From: DATDPM01 sp963841995
GTDB lineage: Bacteria; Pseudomonadota; Alphaproteobacteria; DATDPM01
Assembly: GCA_963841995.1 (NCBI GenBank)
Contig: CAWJEX010000021.1
Span: 186,001 to 250,000 of the forward strand
Reading direction: 5' to 3'
Length of the DNA stretch: 64,000 nt
This document shows positions 16,965-25,556 of the stretch, in pieces (position 1 is the first letter of the stretch; each line of letters opens with the position of its first letter). The notes under the pieces were generated by a model. It was not told where the DNA came from, did not search any database, and saw nothing but the letters and a program-made list of their open reading frames with translations. A program made the translations under genes and the position numbers.

Positions 16965-17339
16965 TCAGAAGCACTTCAACTCGGCCAAAGCCTCGGCGCG
17001 ATAGAATTTATCCAGCGATTCCTTGGCGATATCGAGATTGCGATAGACATCGGCATGGGCATTGAAAGATTGCTGCACGCTGCGAATCGTCTGGGCATCG
17101 ACGAATTGATCATAGGTCAAATGCGCGGCGATGGTATCGACCGCGCAGGAGCATTTCTGCATGTAGACGTAATCCGACGCCACGTCCGACATGCAGGCCA
17201 GAACGTATTCGACCCGCGCTTGAGTCGGGAAATCGTTGATTCTCGGCGCCGCATCCAAGGGCCCCGCAAGGACAAGACCTGCGGCCAAGAAAGCGCCGAA
17301 TGCCACGGCGCGCTTCATCGAATGAATCACCGTCTCCAT
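16965..17339 (-). CDS. Small exported Cys-containing protein of unknown function
   Basis: 124 residues, METVIHSMKRAVAFGAFLAAGLVLAG, with signal cleavage probably after ...PLDAA. The mature part is helical with a cysteine cluster: one Cys in VLACMSD, two in QKCSCAVD and a C-terminal KCF. Four cysteines in a 100-residue periplasmic protein suggest disulfides or metal binding. I do not recognise a family. It lies 13 bases downstream of the next exported protein on the same strand and within the xox/quinoprotein relay neighbourhood. A periplasmic accessory role in methanol oxidation is therefore inferred from context alone. Confidence 0.6.
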   Translation of the reverse strand: METVIHSMKRAVAFGAFLAAGLVLAGPLDAAPRINDFPTQARVEYVLACMSDVASDYVYMQKCSCAVDTIAAHLTYDQFVDAQTIRSVQQSFNAHADVYRNLDIAKESLDKFYRAEALAELKCF

Positions 17340-17352
17340 GTTTCTTTTCCTT

Positions 17353-18084
17353 CTAGTTTGTTTTTCCGCCGCCACCGCCGGTTTCGGCGTGGTTGCTGCC
17401 GGAATGGATTTCGCGGAAAGTAACACTGTCGTCGGTAATTGGCTGATCATCGGTCGGACCAGGGGTGATCGCGTTCACTTTGTAAATGCCCCCGGGAACT
17501 TCATCCGACAAGATGAAGACATAGGTCTTCTTGGCAAATTCCGGATACCGTTCGTTCGTCGGATCGTTGATATAGGGCTGAACGCGGATTTCGGTTCCTT
17601 GGTGCTTAGCGCCGTTGAAATCGAAAGTCGTCGGCGCCAGAGTTGCCGCGCCGGCGAGCGCCTGCCGAATGAGCGTGCGGAAATAAAGCGCGTTGCCATG
17701 AGTTAGCCGCTGCAATTCGCGCACGTCGCGCTCCAAGAACAGCATGAAAACCGGATTGCTGGTGAAATCCGGAAAATCGTGAAATTCAACGTGATTGGTT
17801 CCGGTAAGGAAATGGAACGACAGATCCTTGTGTCCGTTCGGCCAAACCTTGGTGATCGTTTCTTCGACGGTATCGGTGAACCCGGGCTCCAGCGACCCCT
17901 TCTTCTCGAAGGCATAGACGAGAACCGAAGGTTCGTGGATCGAAGCCAGATGGTTGGCGGTGAACAAGGCCTGATTGGCCTTCGACAGAGCGTTCGGGTC
18001 CATCGTGGCATTCCCAGTCTGGCTCAGCGCCATCAGCGCCCCGGCGGCCAGCAGGGCGGCGGAAAAAAGGCGTACAATCTTCAC
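17353..18084 (-). CDS. Exported protein of unknown function in the quinoprotein relay region
   Basis: 243 residues with signal peptide MKIVRLFSAALLAAGALMALSQTGNA. The GTG at 18084 is the better start because GGGAGG lies seven bases upstream; the ATG at 18099 would place that ribosome site inside the coding region. The mature protein has no cysteine, a mixed alpha/beta pattern with several aromatic strands (TYVFILSDEVPGGIYKVN) and a His/Gly-rich tail. No family recognised. It is co-directional with the Cys-rich small protein 13 bases downstream and divergent from folB. Confidence 0.6.
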   Translation of the reverse strand: MKIVRLFSAALLAAGALMALSQTGNATMDPNALSKANQALFTANHLASIHEPSVLVYAFEKKGSLEPGFTDTVEETITKVWPNGHKDLSFHFLTGTNHVEFHDFPDFTSNPVFMLFLERDVRELQRLTHGNALYFRTLIRQALAGAATLAPTTFDFNGAKHQGTEIRVQPYINDPTNERYPEFAKKTYVFILSDEVPGGIYKVNAITPGPTDDQPITDDSVTFREIHSGSNHAETGGGGGKTN

Positions 18085-18310
18085 GGGCAATCCTCCCATA
18101 TTTGGGCTTGCTTTCGCTTCTCTGAGATAGGGCGAAGCGCAAATTCTATCACCCGCGACCTGGGGAAAACAGGCCCGGAAAATAGCCTTTCTCCCCCTGA
18201 ATGGGCCCTGAACGGGCTATCGGCGGCGGAGAGGTGTTAGGACCCTTTGCCGCCAGGGCTGCGTTTGTTAGGGTGAAGCCCTTGATCGGGCGGGAAAATC
18301 GGAAAGTATC

Positions 18311-18718
18311 GTGGCGCGCAGGAAATCCGCATCGGGAGGGGCCAAGAAGCAGGCTGCAATGCGCGGCTACCGCGTTTTCGTGCGCGATCTCGTTTTGCCC
18401 TGCCGCATCGGCATCCACCCCCATGAGCGGGAGCTGGCTCAGCGGGTCCGGTTCAATGTCGAGATCGATGCCATCGAAAGCTCGGCCGGCGACGACATCG
18501 CGGGCGTGGTCTCTTACGAAGATATCGTGATCGGCATCAAGCGGATCATCGGAACCGGCCATATCAATCTCGTCGAAACCCTGGCGGAAGCGGTGGCGGA
18601 GCTGTGCTTGAGCGACTCCCGGGTTAGCGCCGCCCGCATCCGGATCGAGAAGCTCGACGTGTTCCGCGAAGCCGGCAGCGTCGGTGTCGAGATCGAACGG
18701 CGGAGCGGTCGCCGCTAA
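18311..18718 (+). CDS. folB: Dihydroneopterin aldolase family protein (pterin biosynthesis)
   Basis: 135 residues of the FolB family. The core YRVFVRDLVLPCRIGIHPHERELAQRVRFNVEID and the later VETLAEAVAELCL are typical. FolB-type enzymes cleave dihydroneopterin to 6-hydroxymethyl-dihydropterin, the pterin precursor shared by folate and H4MPT. As first gene of a run of C1-cofactor genes (kinase, flavoprotein, DHPS-like, DUF447, mfnB), it most likely serves H4MPT synthesis. The start is a GTG at 18311 (GGAAAG upstream); an ATG at 18359 would drop a basic N-terminal tail of 16 residues. Confidence 0.85.
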   Translation: MARRKSASGGAKKQAAMRGYRVFVRDLVLPCRIGIHPHERELAQRVRFNVEIDAIESSAGDDIAGVVSYEDIVIGIKRIIGTGHINLVETLAEAVAELCLSDSRVSAARIRIEKLDVFREAGSVGVEIERRSGRR

Positions 18719-18726
18719 GTTTGGCC

Positions 18727-19341
18727 ATGTGGGTCGTCAAACTGGGCGGAAGCCTGATCTTTTCGCCCGAATTATCTCCCTGGATTTCCGCCCTGACGGC
18801 GCCGGGAAATACCCGGCTGGTCGTGGTGCCCGGCGGGGGTCCCTTTGCCGATGAGGTCCGGCGCGTGCAACAGGCGAAAAGCTTCGACGACGCCGTGGCG
18901 CATCGCATGGCGGTGATGGCGACCGAGCAATACGGGTTGATGCTCTGTGCGTTTTCCGACCGCTTGGTCCCGGCCGCGACGGCCTCGGAAATCCGCGACA
19001 TTCAACAAGCCGGCCGCGTTCCGGTGTGGATGGCCGGCATGATGACGCGAAATGCGACCGATATCGAAGCGTGCTGGGATGTCTCTTCGGATTCGCTGGC
19101 GGCATGGCTCGCCGCCAAATTGGCGGCATCGGCGCTTCTTCTCGTAAAATCCGCACCGCCGCCATTAAATCTGGTACCGGCGAGTGCATTGGCACAATCC
19201 GGTCTGGTCGATCCCGCATTCCCCGGGATGGTGCGGGGTGCCGCCTTTTCCATTCGCTGCCTCGGACCCGGCGGTCAACCGGAATTCGCGCGGGCACTTG
19301 CCGATGGTATTTTACCCGGCGCCGCGATCTCCCCCGAATAA
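18727..19341 (+). CDS. Amino-acid-kinase family protein, MfnE-like
   Basis: 204 residues beginning MWVVKLGGSLIFS, the nucleotide-binding N-terminus of the aspartokinase/uridylate kinase superfamily, with VVVPGGGPFADEVR following. In methanogens MfnE of this superfamily phosphorylates the aminomethyl-furan intermediate of methanofuran. The location between pterin genes and mfnB in a methylotroph supports the same role in methylofuran synthesis. The ATG at 18727 gives the clean family start. Co-directional, eight bases after folB. Assignment as MfnE is by family and context. Confidence 0.75.
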   Translation: MWVVKLGGSLIFSPELSPWISALTAPGNTRLVVVPGGGPFADEVRRVQQAKSFDDAVAHRMAVMATEQYGLMLCAFSDRLVPAATASEIRDIQQAGRVPVWMAGMMTRNATDIEACWDVSSDSLAAWLAAKLAASALLLVKSAPPPLNLVPASALAQSGLVDPAFPGMVRGAAFSIRCLGPGGQPEFARALADGILPGAAISPE

Positions 19342-19438
19342 GCCGCCAGGCGTTCAGGGTTTTCGCAACGGATCGTTGACAATGTCCAAGGCCTGGCTGA
19401 GCCTTGGCCCGACCGCATCGAAGGTGATTTGAATCATC

Positions 19439-19999
19439 ATGGACGGCACGGGACGCAAACAGAAATGGGCCTGGGTCTTGACCGGCTCTGGTCATTTTTT
19501 CGACGAATCGCTGGCGATCATGAAAACGCTGGACGGTTACGACGTGTTTGTGAGCAAAGCCGCCGAAGAAGTGCTGCGGATGTATCGTCATCGCGACGGC
19601 ATTTTTTCGCCGGGCGTTCAGGTTTATCGCGATACCACCGCGAGCGCGGTGCCGGTGGGGCAATTTTACAAGGGTGAGTATCACACCCTGGTCATGGCGC
19701 CGGTATCGTCCAATACCGTGGCGAAATGCGTTTATGGAATTTCCGACAATTTGGCGACGAATGTGTTCGCCCAAGCCGGGAAATGCCGCGTGCCGGCGAT
19801 CGTCTTTGCCTGCGACACCGCGCCCGAACTCGACACCATGGCGCCGAAAGGCATGGTGAAGGTCTATCCGCGCCGCATCGATCTCGAGAATGTCGTAAGG
19901 CTCCGCGCCTTTGAAGACACCAATGTGGTCGAGAGCATGGCGGATCTCGAGAAGGCGATTGCCGAGCGAGTGAAATGGCTGAACGCATCCTCTTCCTGA
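19439..19999 (+). CDS. DmrB/AfpA-type flavoprotein (dihydromethanopterin reductase-like)
   Basis: 186 residues of the flavoprotein/PPC-decarboxylase-like fold. The segment LVMAPVSSNTVAKCVYGISDNLATNVFAQAGK is typical of archaeal-type flavoproteins AfpA/DmrB. DmrB-type proteins reduce dihydromethanopterin to the active tetrahydro form. The gene overlaps the DHPS-like gene by 25 bases (that gene's ATG is at 19975), so the two are probably co-translated. The activity is an inference from family and from its place in the H4MPT island. Confidence 0.75.
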   Translation: MDGTGRKQKWAWVLTGSGHFFDESLAIMKTLDGYDVFVSKAAEEVLRMYRHRDGIFSPGVQVYRDTTASAVPVGQFYKGEYHTLVMAPVSSNTVAKCVYGISDNLATNVFAQAGKCRVPAIVFACDTAPELDTMAPKGMVKVYPRRIDLENVVRLRAFEDTNVVESMADLEKAIAERVKWLNASSS

Positions 20000-21441
20000 C
20001 CGGCCGGCTCGCCGAAAAGCCGCTCAATCGCGTGCTCGAATCGATGCCGCCCGGCGCTTTCGATTACAGGGTGCGGCAAATCGGCATTTCGGTCGCCGCA
20101 TTGATGACGCCGCAATTGATCGAGCGGCGCGTGCCCGATGCGATGGGTGCGGACTGGATCATGGTGCCGGGGCGCGTGCGCGGCGACCTCGAAAAACTTG
20201 CCGGTCATTACGGCGTGCCGGTGCGGCGCGGGCCCGAAGACCTTAAGGACATTCCCGACTATTTCGGTCGTGGCGGCAAGTCCGTCGATCTCAGCCGGCA
20301 TGACGTTCGCATCTTCGCCGAAATTACCGATGCGCCGACGTTGAATGTGTCTGCGATCATCGAGAAAGCCCAGGCTTATAGAAAAGACGGCGCCGATGTC
20401 ATCGATCTCGGCTGTCTTCCCGACACGCCCTTCCCGCATCTCGAAAAGGCGATCAAGGCCCTGAAGGCCGACGGATTCTCGGTGAGTGTCGATTCCGCCG
20501 ATCTCGAGGAATTGCGGCGCGGCGGCAAAGCGGGTGCCGATTACGCCCTCAGTCTTACCGAAAAGACTTTGTTTCTCGCCGACGAGATTCCGTCGGTTCC
20601 GGTTTTAATCCCAACGACGCCCGGCGATCTCGAATCGCTTTGCCGCGCCATGGATAAGCTGCGCGCGAAGAAACGCAAGTTTCTCGCCGACCCCATTCTC
20701 GATCCGATCCATTTCGGATTCACCGAGAGCCTGACGCGCTATTGGGAATTGCGCCGGCGCTATCCGGATGCTGAAATCCTGATGGGCGTCGGCAATCTGA
20801 CGGAATTGACGGGAGCCGATACCGTCGGCATCACCGCAGCGCTCATGGGTGTCGTCTCGGAGCTCGCGATCCGCAACGTGCTGGTAGTTCAGGTGAGCCC
20901 TCATGCCCGCCGGGCTGTACGAGAATTGGACGCGGCGCGCCGCATTTTTTTCCGGGCGCGCGAAGACCACGCGCTGCCCATCGGTTACAGCGGCTCCTTG
21001 CTTTGCCTTCATGACCGGAAATTACCGCCGACGGCGGAAGAAATCGCCGAACTTGCCGCGGGAATCCGCGACCCGAGCTTTCGCATCCAGATCAGCGCCG
21101 ACGGCATCCACATTTTCAATCGCGATGGGATGCACAAATCCATCGATCCGTTCGAACTATTCCCCCATCTTGGATTGGAAAAAGACGGGGCCCACGCGTT
21201 CTATATCGGAGTCGAATTGGCGCGCGCGCAAACCGCCTGGCAGCTCGGCAAGGCCTACAATCAGGACGAAGAGCTCGACTGGAACTGCGCGGCTGATAAG
21301 ATCCGCAGCGAACAGCCGACAGACAGCGTTACCGCACCCGGGCATACCCTCATGGCCAAAAGGAAACGGGCGGATGCAGGGCGTGAAAACAAGAAGCGCG
21401 AGAGCAAACAGCGAAAGAGCAAAACCAAGGCCAAGCGATGA
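19975..21441 (+). CDS. Dihydropteroate synthase-related protein (H4MPT biosynthesis)
   Basis: 488 residues. The central TIM-barrel part carries KDGADVIDLGCLPDTP and VSVDSADLEELRRGGKAGADY, resembling dihydropteroate synthases but in the long archaeal-like form found in methylotroph H4MPT islands. The likely role is coupling the pterin to beta-ribofuranosyl-aminobenzene phosphate or its derivative, using the product of the beta-RFAP synthase encoded at 31300-32331. The last 35 residues are very Lys/Arg-rich. The stop overlaps the DUF447 start (ATGA at 21438). Confidence 0.8.
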   Translation: MAERILFLTGRLAEKPLNRVLESMPPGAFDYRVRQIGISVAALMTPQLIERRVPDAMGADWIMVPGRVRGDLEKLAGHYGVPVRRGPEDLKDIPDYFGRGGKSVDLSRHDVRIFAEITDAPTLNVSAIIEKAQAYRKDGADVIDLGCLPDTPFPHLEKAIKALKADGFSVSVDSADLEELRRGGKAGADYALSLTEKTLFLADEIPSVPVLIPTTPGDLESLCRAMDKLRAKKRKFLADPILDPIHFGFTESLTRYWELRRRYPDAEILMGVGNLTELTGADTVGITAALMGVVSELAIRNVLVVQVSPHARRAVRELDAARRIFFRAREDHALPIGYSGSLLCLHDRKLPPTAEEIAELAAGIRDPSFRIQISADGIHIFNRDGMHKSIDPFELFPHLGLEKDGAHAFYIGVELARAQTAWQLGKAYNQDEELDWNCAADKIRSEQPTDSVTAPGHTLMAKRKRADAGRENKKRESKQRKSKTKAKR

Positions 21442-22025
21442 TTTTCGAGACCATCGTCACCACCCAGGCCCCGGATGGCGCGGTTCATATCGCGCCCTTC
21501 GGGATTACCGAGGACGAGGCCGGTCTCGTCATCGCTCCTTTCCGCCCGTCGACAACGCTCGACAATCTTCTGGCGACGCGCTGTGCGGTCATCAATCTGA
21601 CTGATGACGTGCGAATTTTCGCCGGCTGCCTCACCGAGCGCCGCGATTGGCCGACCAAACCGGCCCGCGTCGTTGCCGGCCGTGTTCTTGACGCCGCACT
21701 TTCCCACCGTGAGGTTCGCGTTGCCTCGATCGAGGAAGATCCGCTCCGGCCGCGCTTTCGTCTCGAAGTCGTGCACGAGGATACCCATGCTCCCTTCCGC
21801 GGCTTCAACCGGGCGCAGGCCGCAGTCATTGAGGCGGCGATTCTGGTGAGCCGTCTCCCTATGCTGCCGCCGGAAAAGATCGAAAGCGAAATTGCTTATC
21901 TCATCATCGCGATCGACAAGACGGCAGGCGAGCGGGAACGGGAGGCTTGGGGCTGGCTGATGACCCGGATTGCGGATTATAAGGCGAACCCGAATATGCG
22001 ACCCAAAGCGGAACGAGCCGGATGA
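21438..22025 (+). CDS. DUF447 family protein, methylotrophy island
   Basis: 195 residues, start MIFETIVTTQAPDGAVHIAPFG. This matches the DUF447 family, which has a flavin-reductase-like split-barrel N-terminus and occurs in methanogens and H4MPT-using bacteria. It is bracketed by 4-base overlaps with the DHPS-like gene and mfnB, so it is part of a single translational unit. Mutants of this orf in related methylotrophs are linked to H4MPT-dependent growth, but the reaction is unassigned. FMN binding is plausible from the fold (inference). Confidence 0.75.
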   Translation: MIFETIVTTQAPDGAVHIAPFGITEDEAGLVIAPFRPSTTLDNLLATRCAVINLTDDVRIFAGCLTERRDWPTKPARVVAGRVLDAALSHREVRVASIEEDPLRPRFRLEVVHEDTHAPFRGFNRAQAAVIEAAILVSRLPMLPPEKIESEIAYLIIAIDKTAGEREREAWGWLMTRIADYKANPNMRPKAERAG

Positions 22026-22750
22026 CAGCCCTTCTTGCCAGTGTCGCCTGTTGCGACGAGATCGATGCCGCTTTGTCCGGCGGTGCGGATATCATTGACC
22101 TCAAGGATCCCAGCATGGGCGCGCTGGGCGCGTGGAAAATCGAATCGATTCGCGAAGCGGTTGGGAAACTCAAGGGCCGGCGGCCGGTCAGCGCCACCAT
22201 CGGCGATTTGCCCATGCAGCCCGAAATTATAGCGACAGCGGTGCGGAAAACGGCAGAAACCGACGTCGATATCGTGAAGATCGGATTCTTCGATGGGTCG
22301 ACGCAAGCATGCGTTGCGGCGCTCGAACCCATCGCCGAATTGATTCACCTCGTTGCCGTGCTCTTTGCCGATCGGAGCCCGGATTTCGATTTGCTGCCGT
22401 CGTTGGCGAAAGCCGGGTTCTTCGGCGTCATGCTGGATACGGCGAATAAGTCCAAGGGTACGCTCTGCAATCATGTGGACAGATGCGCACTCGCGCAGTT
22501 TGGCGCCTTGGCGCGCGCACGCGGGCTTTACTTCGGCTTGGCCGGTTCGTTGGCAATGACCGACATTCCGCCGCTTCTGTCTCTATCGCCCGATTTCCTC
22601 GGTTTCCGCCGGGCGCTGTGCGGTGCTGCGGGCCGGACCGGAAAACTCGATTCTGCGGCGGTGGCGAATATGAAGCGGGCGATCGAGACTCAAATTCCGG
22701 CGGCGAGAACCGCGACCGCGACCGCCGGGGCGCAAATCGCCGCCGAATGA
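22022..22750 (+). CDS. mfnB: (5-formylfuran-3-yl)methyl phosphate synthase MfnB
   Basis: 242 residues. MTALLASVACCDEIDAALSGGADIIDLKDP and the following GALGAWKIESI are signatures of MfnB (former DUF556), a TIM-barrel enzyme that makes 4-HFC-phosphate, the furan unit of methanofuran, from two glyceraldehyde 3-phosphates. It is the last gene of the rightward cofactor operon, coupled to DUF447 by ATGA. Its final 61 bases overlap the convergent mfnF-like gene. The last 20 residues (Ala/Thr-rich) lie in this overlap and may be dispensable. Confidence 0.9.
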   Translation: MTALLASVACCDEIDAALSGGADIIDLKDPSMGALGAWKIESIREAVGKLKGRRPVSATIGDLPMQPEIIATAVRKTAETDVDIVKIGFFDGSTQACVAALEPIAELIHLVAVLFADRSPDFDLLPSLAKAGFFGVMLDTANKSKGTLCNHVDRCALAQFGALARARGLYFGLAGSLAMTDIPPLLSLSPDFLGFRRALCGAAGRTGKLDSAAVANMKRAIETQIPAARTATATAGAQIAAE

Positions 22751-23715
22751 CGGGCGGCCGCGTCGACCGGCACGAGATCCGCGAAATCGACATAAGCCCG
22801 GTCCAGTCGCCGGGCAATCGCCTCGACCAGAAATCGCCCGCAGCCGGCGCCAACGAGCGGAGCTTGCAAATTCAGGCCCGCGCGATCGATCACGCGGATC
22901 AGCGCCTCGGCGATTTGCGCCGTCTGAATCGCCACCAGCGTCTCGGCGAAGCGCTGCCAAGCGGCGAAGGCCGCGCTTTCGACGTCCCGGCCAAGCATGC
23001 GCGCCAGCCGTCGCGCGCTATCTTGCGGGGTCTTTCCACCATTGTCGGCGGCGGGGAAATCGTCGGCGTCCTCCGGCAGCAATCCGGCGACCCGATAGGC
23101 ATCCGCCATCGTTGCGAAAAGTTCCGCCATGACACCCTGGGTTTGTCCCTCGAAGACGACGATCGAGGCCAGCGCCATCACCGGAGTGCGTACGATTCCG
23201 GTGTAGACCAACTCGTTGTTCACGAGTCTTTCCGAATCGCTGCGCCCACGCGCCCGAATTTTACCGCCGCCGACCGGCGCAATATCCGTCGTCGTGCTGC
23301 CGATATCGACGAGTACTGCTTGCGGCAGTTTCTTTGCCGTCAACACGGCCGTGGCAAGCCAATTGGCCGAGGCAACATTTTGCCAAAACGCCGGCGCGTC
23401 GCCCGGCAATACGAATCCGGCGTCGCCGGCAAATACCGAAATGTCGCCGAGTCTGTTTCTGGCGGCGCCGACCAAAGCCCGTACGCCTTCTTCCCGCGAC
23501 GGGAAAATATCGGCCATCTCGCCGGTCATGGTCACCGCGTGCCGGTGCGCCGGACCAAGTCGCGACAATGCCGTGTTCATCGCGGCATCGAGATGCGGAA
23601 GGCCTTGCCAAAGCGGGCAGGGGATTTGGATCGCATCCGTAACCCGCCCGCTTTCAACGCGCGCCGCCTTCAGATGCGCGCCGCCCAAATCCCAGCCGAG
23701 CACCGAATCACCCAT
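22690..23715 (-). CDS. MfnF-like hydantoinase/oxoprolinase-family protein of the C1 pathway
   Basis: 341 residues with actin/HSP70-like ATPase features: VLGWDLGGAHLKAA at the N-terminus and VLVDIGSTTTDIAPV near residue 130. This is the 'H4MPT-linked C1 transfer pathway protein' family; the methanogen member MfnF couples the furan diphosphate to gamma-glutamyl-tyramine. The ATG at 23715 overlaps the stop of the upstream ATP-grasp gene by 8 bases. Together with that gene it forms a two-gene leftward operon for furan cofactor assembly. Confidence 0.8.
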   Translation of the reverse strand: MGDSVLGWDLGGAHLKAARVESGRVTDAIQIPCPLWQGLPHLDAAMNTALSRLGPAHRHAVTMTGEMADIFPSREEGVRALVGAARNRLGDISVFAGDAGFVLPGDAPAFWQNVASANWLATAVLTAKKLPQAVLVDIGSTTTDIAPVGGGKIRARGRSDSERLVNNELVYTGIVRTPVMALASIVVFEGQTQGVMAELFATMADAYRVAGLLPEDADDFPAADNGGKTPQDSARRLARMLGRDVESAAFAAWQRFAETLVAIQTAQIAEALIRVIDRAGLNLQAPLVGAGCGRFLVEAIARRLDRAYVDFADLVPVDAAARHSAAICAPAVAVAVLAAGI

Positions 23716-24694
23716 TGACCTGTACGAGCACTTTCTTCCGCGGACGAAGTTTTGGAATGGGGTTTCCCGCCGGGAGATCGAGAACGAGTGCCGCCACATT
23801 GCAACCCAAAGCTTCGCCCAAACCGACGTAAGACGTTGTCAGCCGCGGATTGACTTCGAGAACGACGGGCCCGCGTTCGGTCACGATGACGTCGATTCCG
23901 GCATAGCCGAACAAACCGGGCAAGGCTTTGGCGACCCCCTTCGCGACCCGCTCGAAATCGGTGCGCGCGGCCTCGAAGGCGCCGACCACGCCGCCCCGAT
24001 AGGAAAACCGTTTTCCGTCATGGATCACATTCTGGCTGTTGCACGACAAGACCTCCGCCTCGCCATCGCGGAATAGCGCGGAGATGCTCGCGGAAAATCC
24101 GGGAACGAAGGGCTGCACGACGAAACGATCCTGATCGTCGCGTCCCGCCAGGAATCTCGCCAATTCCCTATCTCGCGCGAAGAACCAGGTGTCGCCGGCG
24201 TCGACCCCGTCATCCGGCTTTGCCACCCAGCCGGAATCGGATGGCGATAGCGGCGCCGACGCGGGCTGGGTGGACACGACCGGGATGTCGAGCATGGCCA
24301 GAATCTCGGCCGTAGCAAACTTGGATCCGGCAAGGTGGACGGCGGACGGCGAGCTTCCAAGCAAGAGTCGCCCCGAATCGCGGGCCAGCTGCGACAGGCG
24401 TTCGAGAACGCCGCCGGTTTCGGGAGCAAGCGGCCAGACCGCATCGCTGTCGTGGATGATCCGGGACCACAGATTCCAGATGCTTTCGCCCTCATGGGCG
24501 GTGACGAAATTGGCCCGCAGACGAGGCGTCTCGAGACGACGGTCCTGGGTGCAAGTAACCTTAATGCCCGGGATTGCCGCGAGCTCGGCAACCAAGGCCC
24601 CCAGCATCATCTTGCCCTCCTGCTGCATCGCCGGATCAAGCGGCTTACCCTCGAGCCCGCCGCCGGTGATATATTCCAGCGCCACTATACGCAT
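23708..24694 (-). CDS. ATP-grasp ligase, MfnD-like (tyramine/tyrosine-glutamate ligase)
   Basis: 328 residues. It starts MRIVALEYITGGG and has an ATP-grasp core: DSGWVAKPDDGVDAGDTWFF and, near the end, VVLEVNPRLTTSYVGLGEALG with the metal-binding Glu-x-Asn-Pro-Arg. In methanogens MfnD adds glutamate to tyramine. Published work on the methylofuran of Methylobacterium reports tyrosine in place of tyramine plus a polyglutamate tail, so the substrate here is probably tyrosine. The start codon overlaps that of the divergent HisA-like gene inside GCATGC. Confidence 0.75.
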   Translation of the reverse strand: MRIVALEYITGGGLEGKPLDPAMQQEGKMMLGALVAELAAIPGIKVTCTQDRRLETPRLRANFVTAHEGESIWNLWSRIIHDSDAVWPLAPETGGVLERLSQLARDSGRLLLGSSPSAVHLAGSKFATAEILAMLDIPVVSTQPASAPLSPSDSGWVAKPDDGVDAGDTWFFARDRELARFLAGRDDQDRFVVQPFVPGFSASISALFRDGEAEVLSCNSQNVIHDGKRFSYRGGVVGAFEAARTDFERVAKGVAKALPGLFGYAGIDVIVTERGPVVLEVNPRLTTSYVGLGEALGCNVAALVLDLPAGNPIPKLRPRKKVLVQVNG

Positions 24695-25427
24695 GCGCCC
24701 CGTGATCCTTATCCCCGTCATCGATCTGAAGAATGGAGTCGTGGTCCACGCCCGGGCCGGCAAGCGGTCGAGCTACCGCCCGATCCGCTCGATACTATGC
24801 GACAGCCACGACCCCGCCGAGGTTATCGGAGCTTTGCTGCGCTTGCATCCCTTCAAGAGTGTTTATGCCGCCGATCTCGATCGCATTACCGGAACCGGGA
24901 ACAACGACGCGGCACTCGATTCCATCCGAACCCGGCATCCCGACATCGAACTTTGGGTCGACGCCGGAATCGGAACGCGCGCTGCCCTCCGGGAGTGGGG
25001 CACCAAAGGGCTCGGCCTTCCCGTGGTTGGCAGCGAGAGCCTTGAGAGCTTCGCGGAATGGCGGAGAATCCGCGACGACGGGGAGGTTGTTCTATCCCTC
25101 GATTTTAAGGGGGCGCGGTTTCTCGGGCCGGCGCCGTTGAGTCATTTGGGCACCACTTGGCCCTCGCGGATTTTGGTCATGGACCTGATTCACGTCGGAA
25201 CCGGGCGAGGCCCTAATTTTTCGCGTATTGCGGAAATCCGGCGTCGCGCCGCAGCGAGCCAGGTCTTTGCCGCGGGCGGCGTGCGTGGCGTCCTCGATCT
25301 CAAATGCCTGGCGGCCATCGGCGCCACAGGGGCCTTGGTGGCGAGCGCGTTTCACGATGGACGACTTGGCCGGGCGCAGTTGGCTCGCTTTATGCGCAAT
25401 GCCCAAAGCCGAGGGAGACGACCGTGA
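24693..25427 (+). CDS. HisA/HisF-related TIM-barrel protein of the C1 island
   Basis: 244 residues. The first barrel strand ILIPVIDLKNGVVVHA is HisA-like, and VYAADLDRITGTGNN and VFAAGGVRGVLDLK follow. Such HisA-like proteins are regular members of bacterial H4MPT islands and differ from housekeeping HisA, so a step in pterin or furan cofactor synthesis is likely; the reaction is not known. The ATG at 24693 shares bases with the divergent MfnD-like start. A terminator follows at 25503. Confidence 0.7.
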   Translation: MRPVILIPVIDLKNGVVVHARAGKRSSYRPIRSILCDSHDPAEVIGALLRLHPFKSVYAADLDRITGTGNNDAALDSIRTRHPDIELWVDAGIGTRAALREWGTKGLGLPVVGSESLESFAEWRRIRDDGEVVLSLDFKGARFLGPAPLSHLGTTWPSRILVMDLIHVGTGRGPNFSRIAEIRRRAAASQVFAAGGVRGVLDLKCLAAIGATGALVASAFHDGRLGRAQLARFMRNAQSRGRRP

Positions 25428-25502
25428 GGGGACTCACGGCTCTTGGATGGTTCGCGGTTACGGCGATTTGAATCCCACTCAAAGCGTCGCCAAAAAAATA
25501 GA

Positions 25503-25532
25503 GGGAGGCTTTTGGCCTCCCCCCTTATTCTT
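25503..25532. terminator. Terminator between HisA-like gene and fae unit
   Basis: GGGAGGC (25503-25509), loop TTTTG, GCCTCCC (25515-25521), then CCCTTATTCTTTT. An A7 run just left of the stem makes it usable for the leftward fae transcript as well. Confidence 0.75.
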
Positions 25533-25556
25533 TTGGATTCTCTTGGAACTCGCCTT

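Noticed and set aside
25470..25490. tRNA-like GATTTGAATCCCACT stretch
   Set aside because: Only a vague T-loop resemblance. No acceptor or anticodon stems can be paired.
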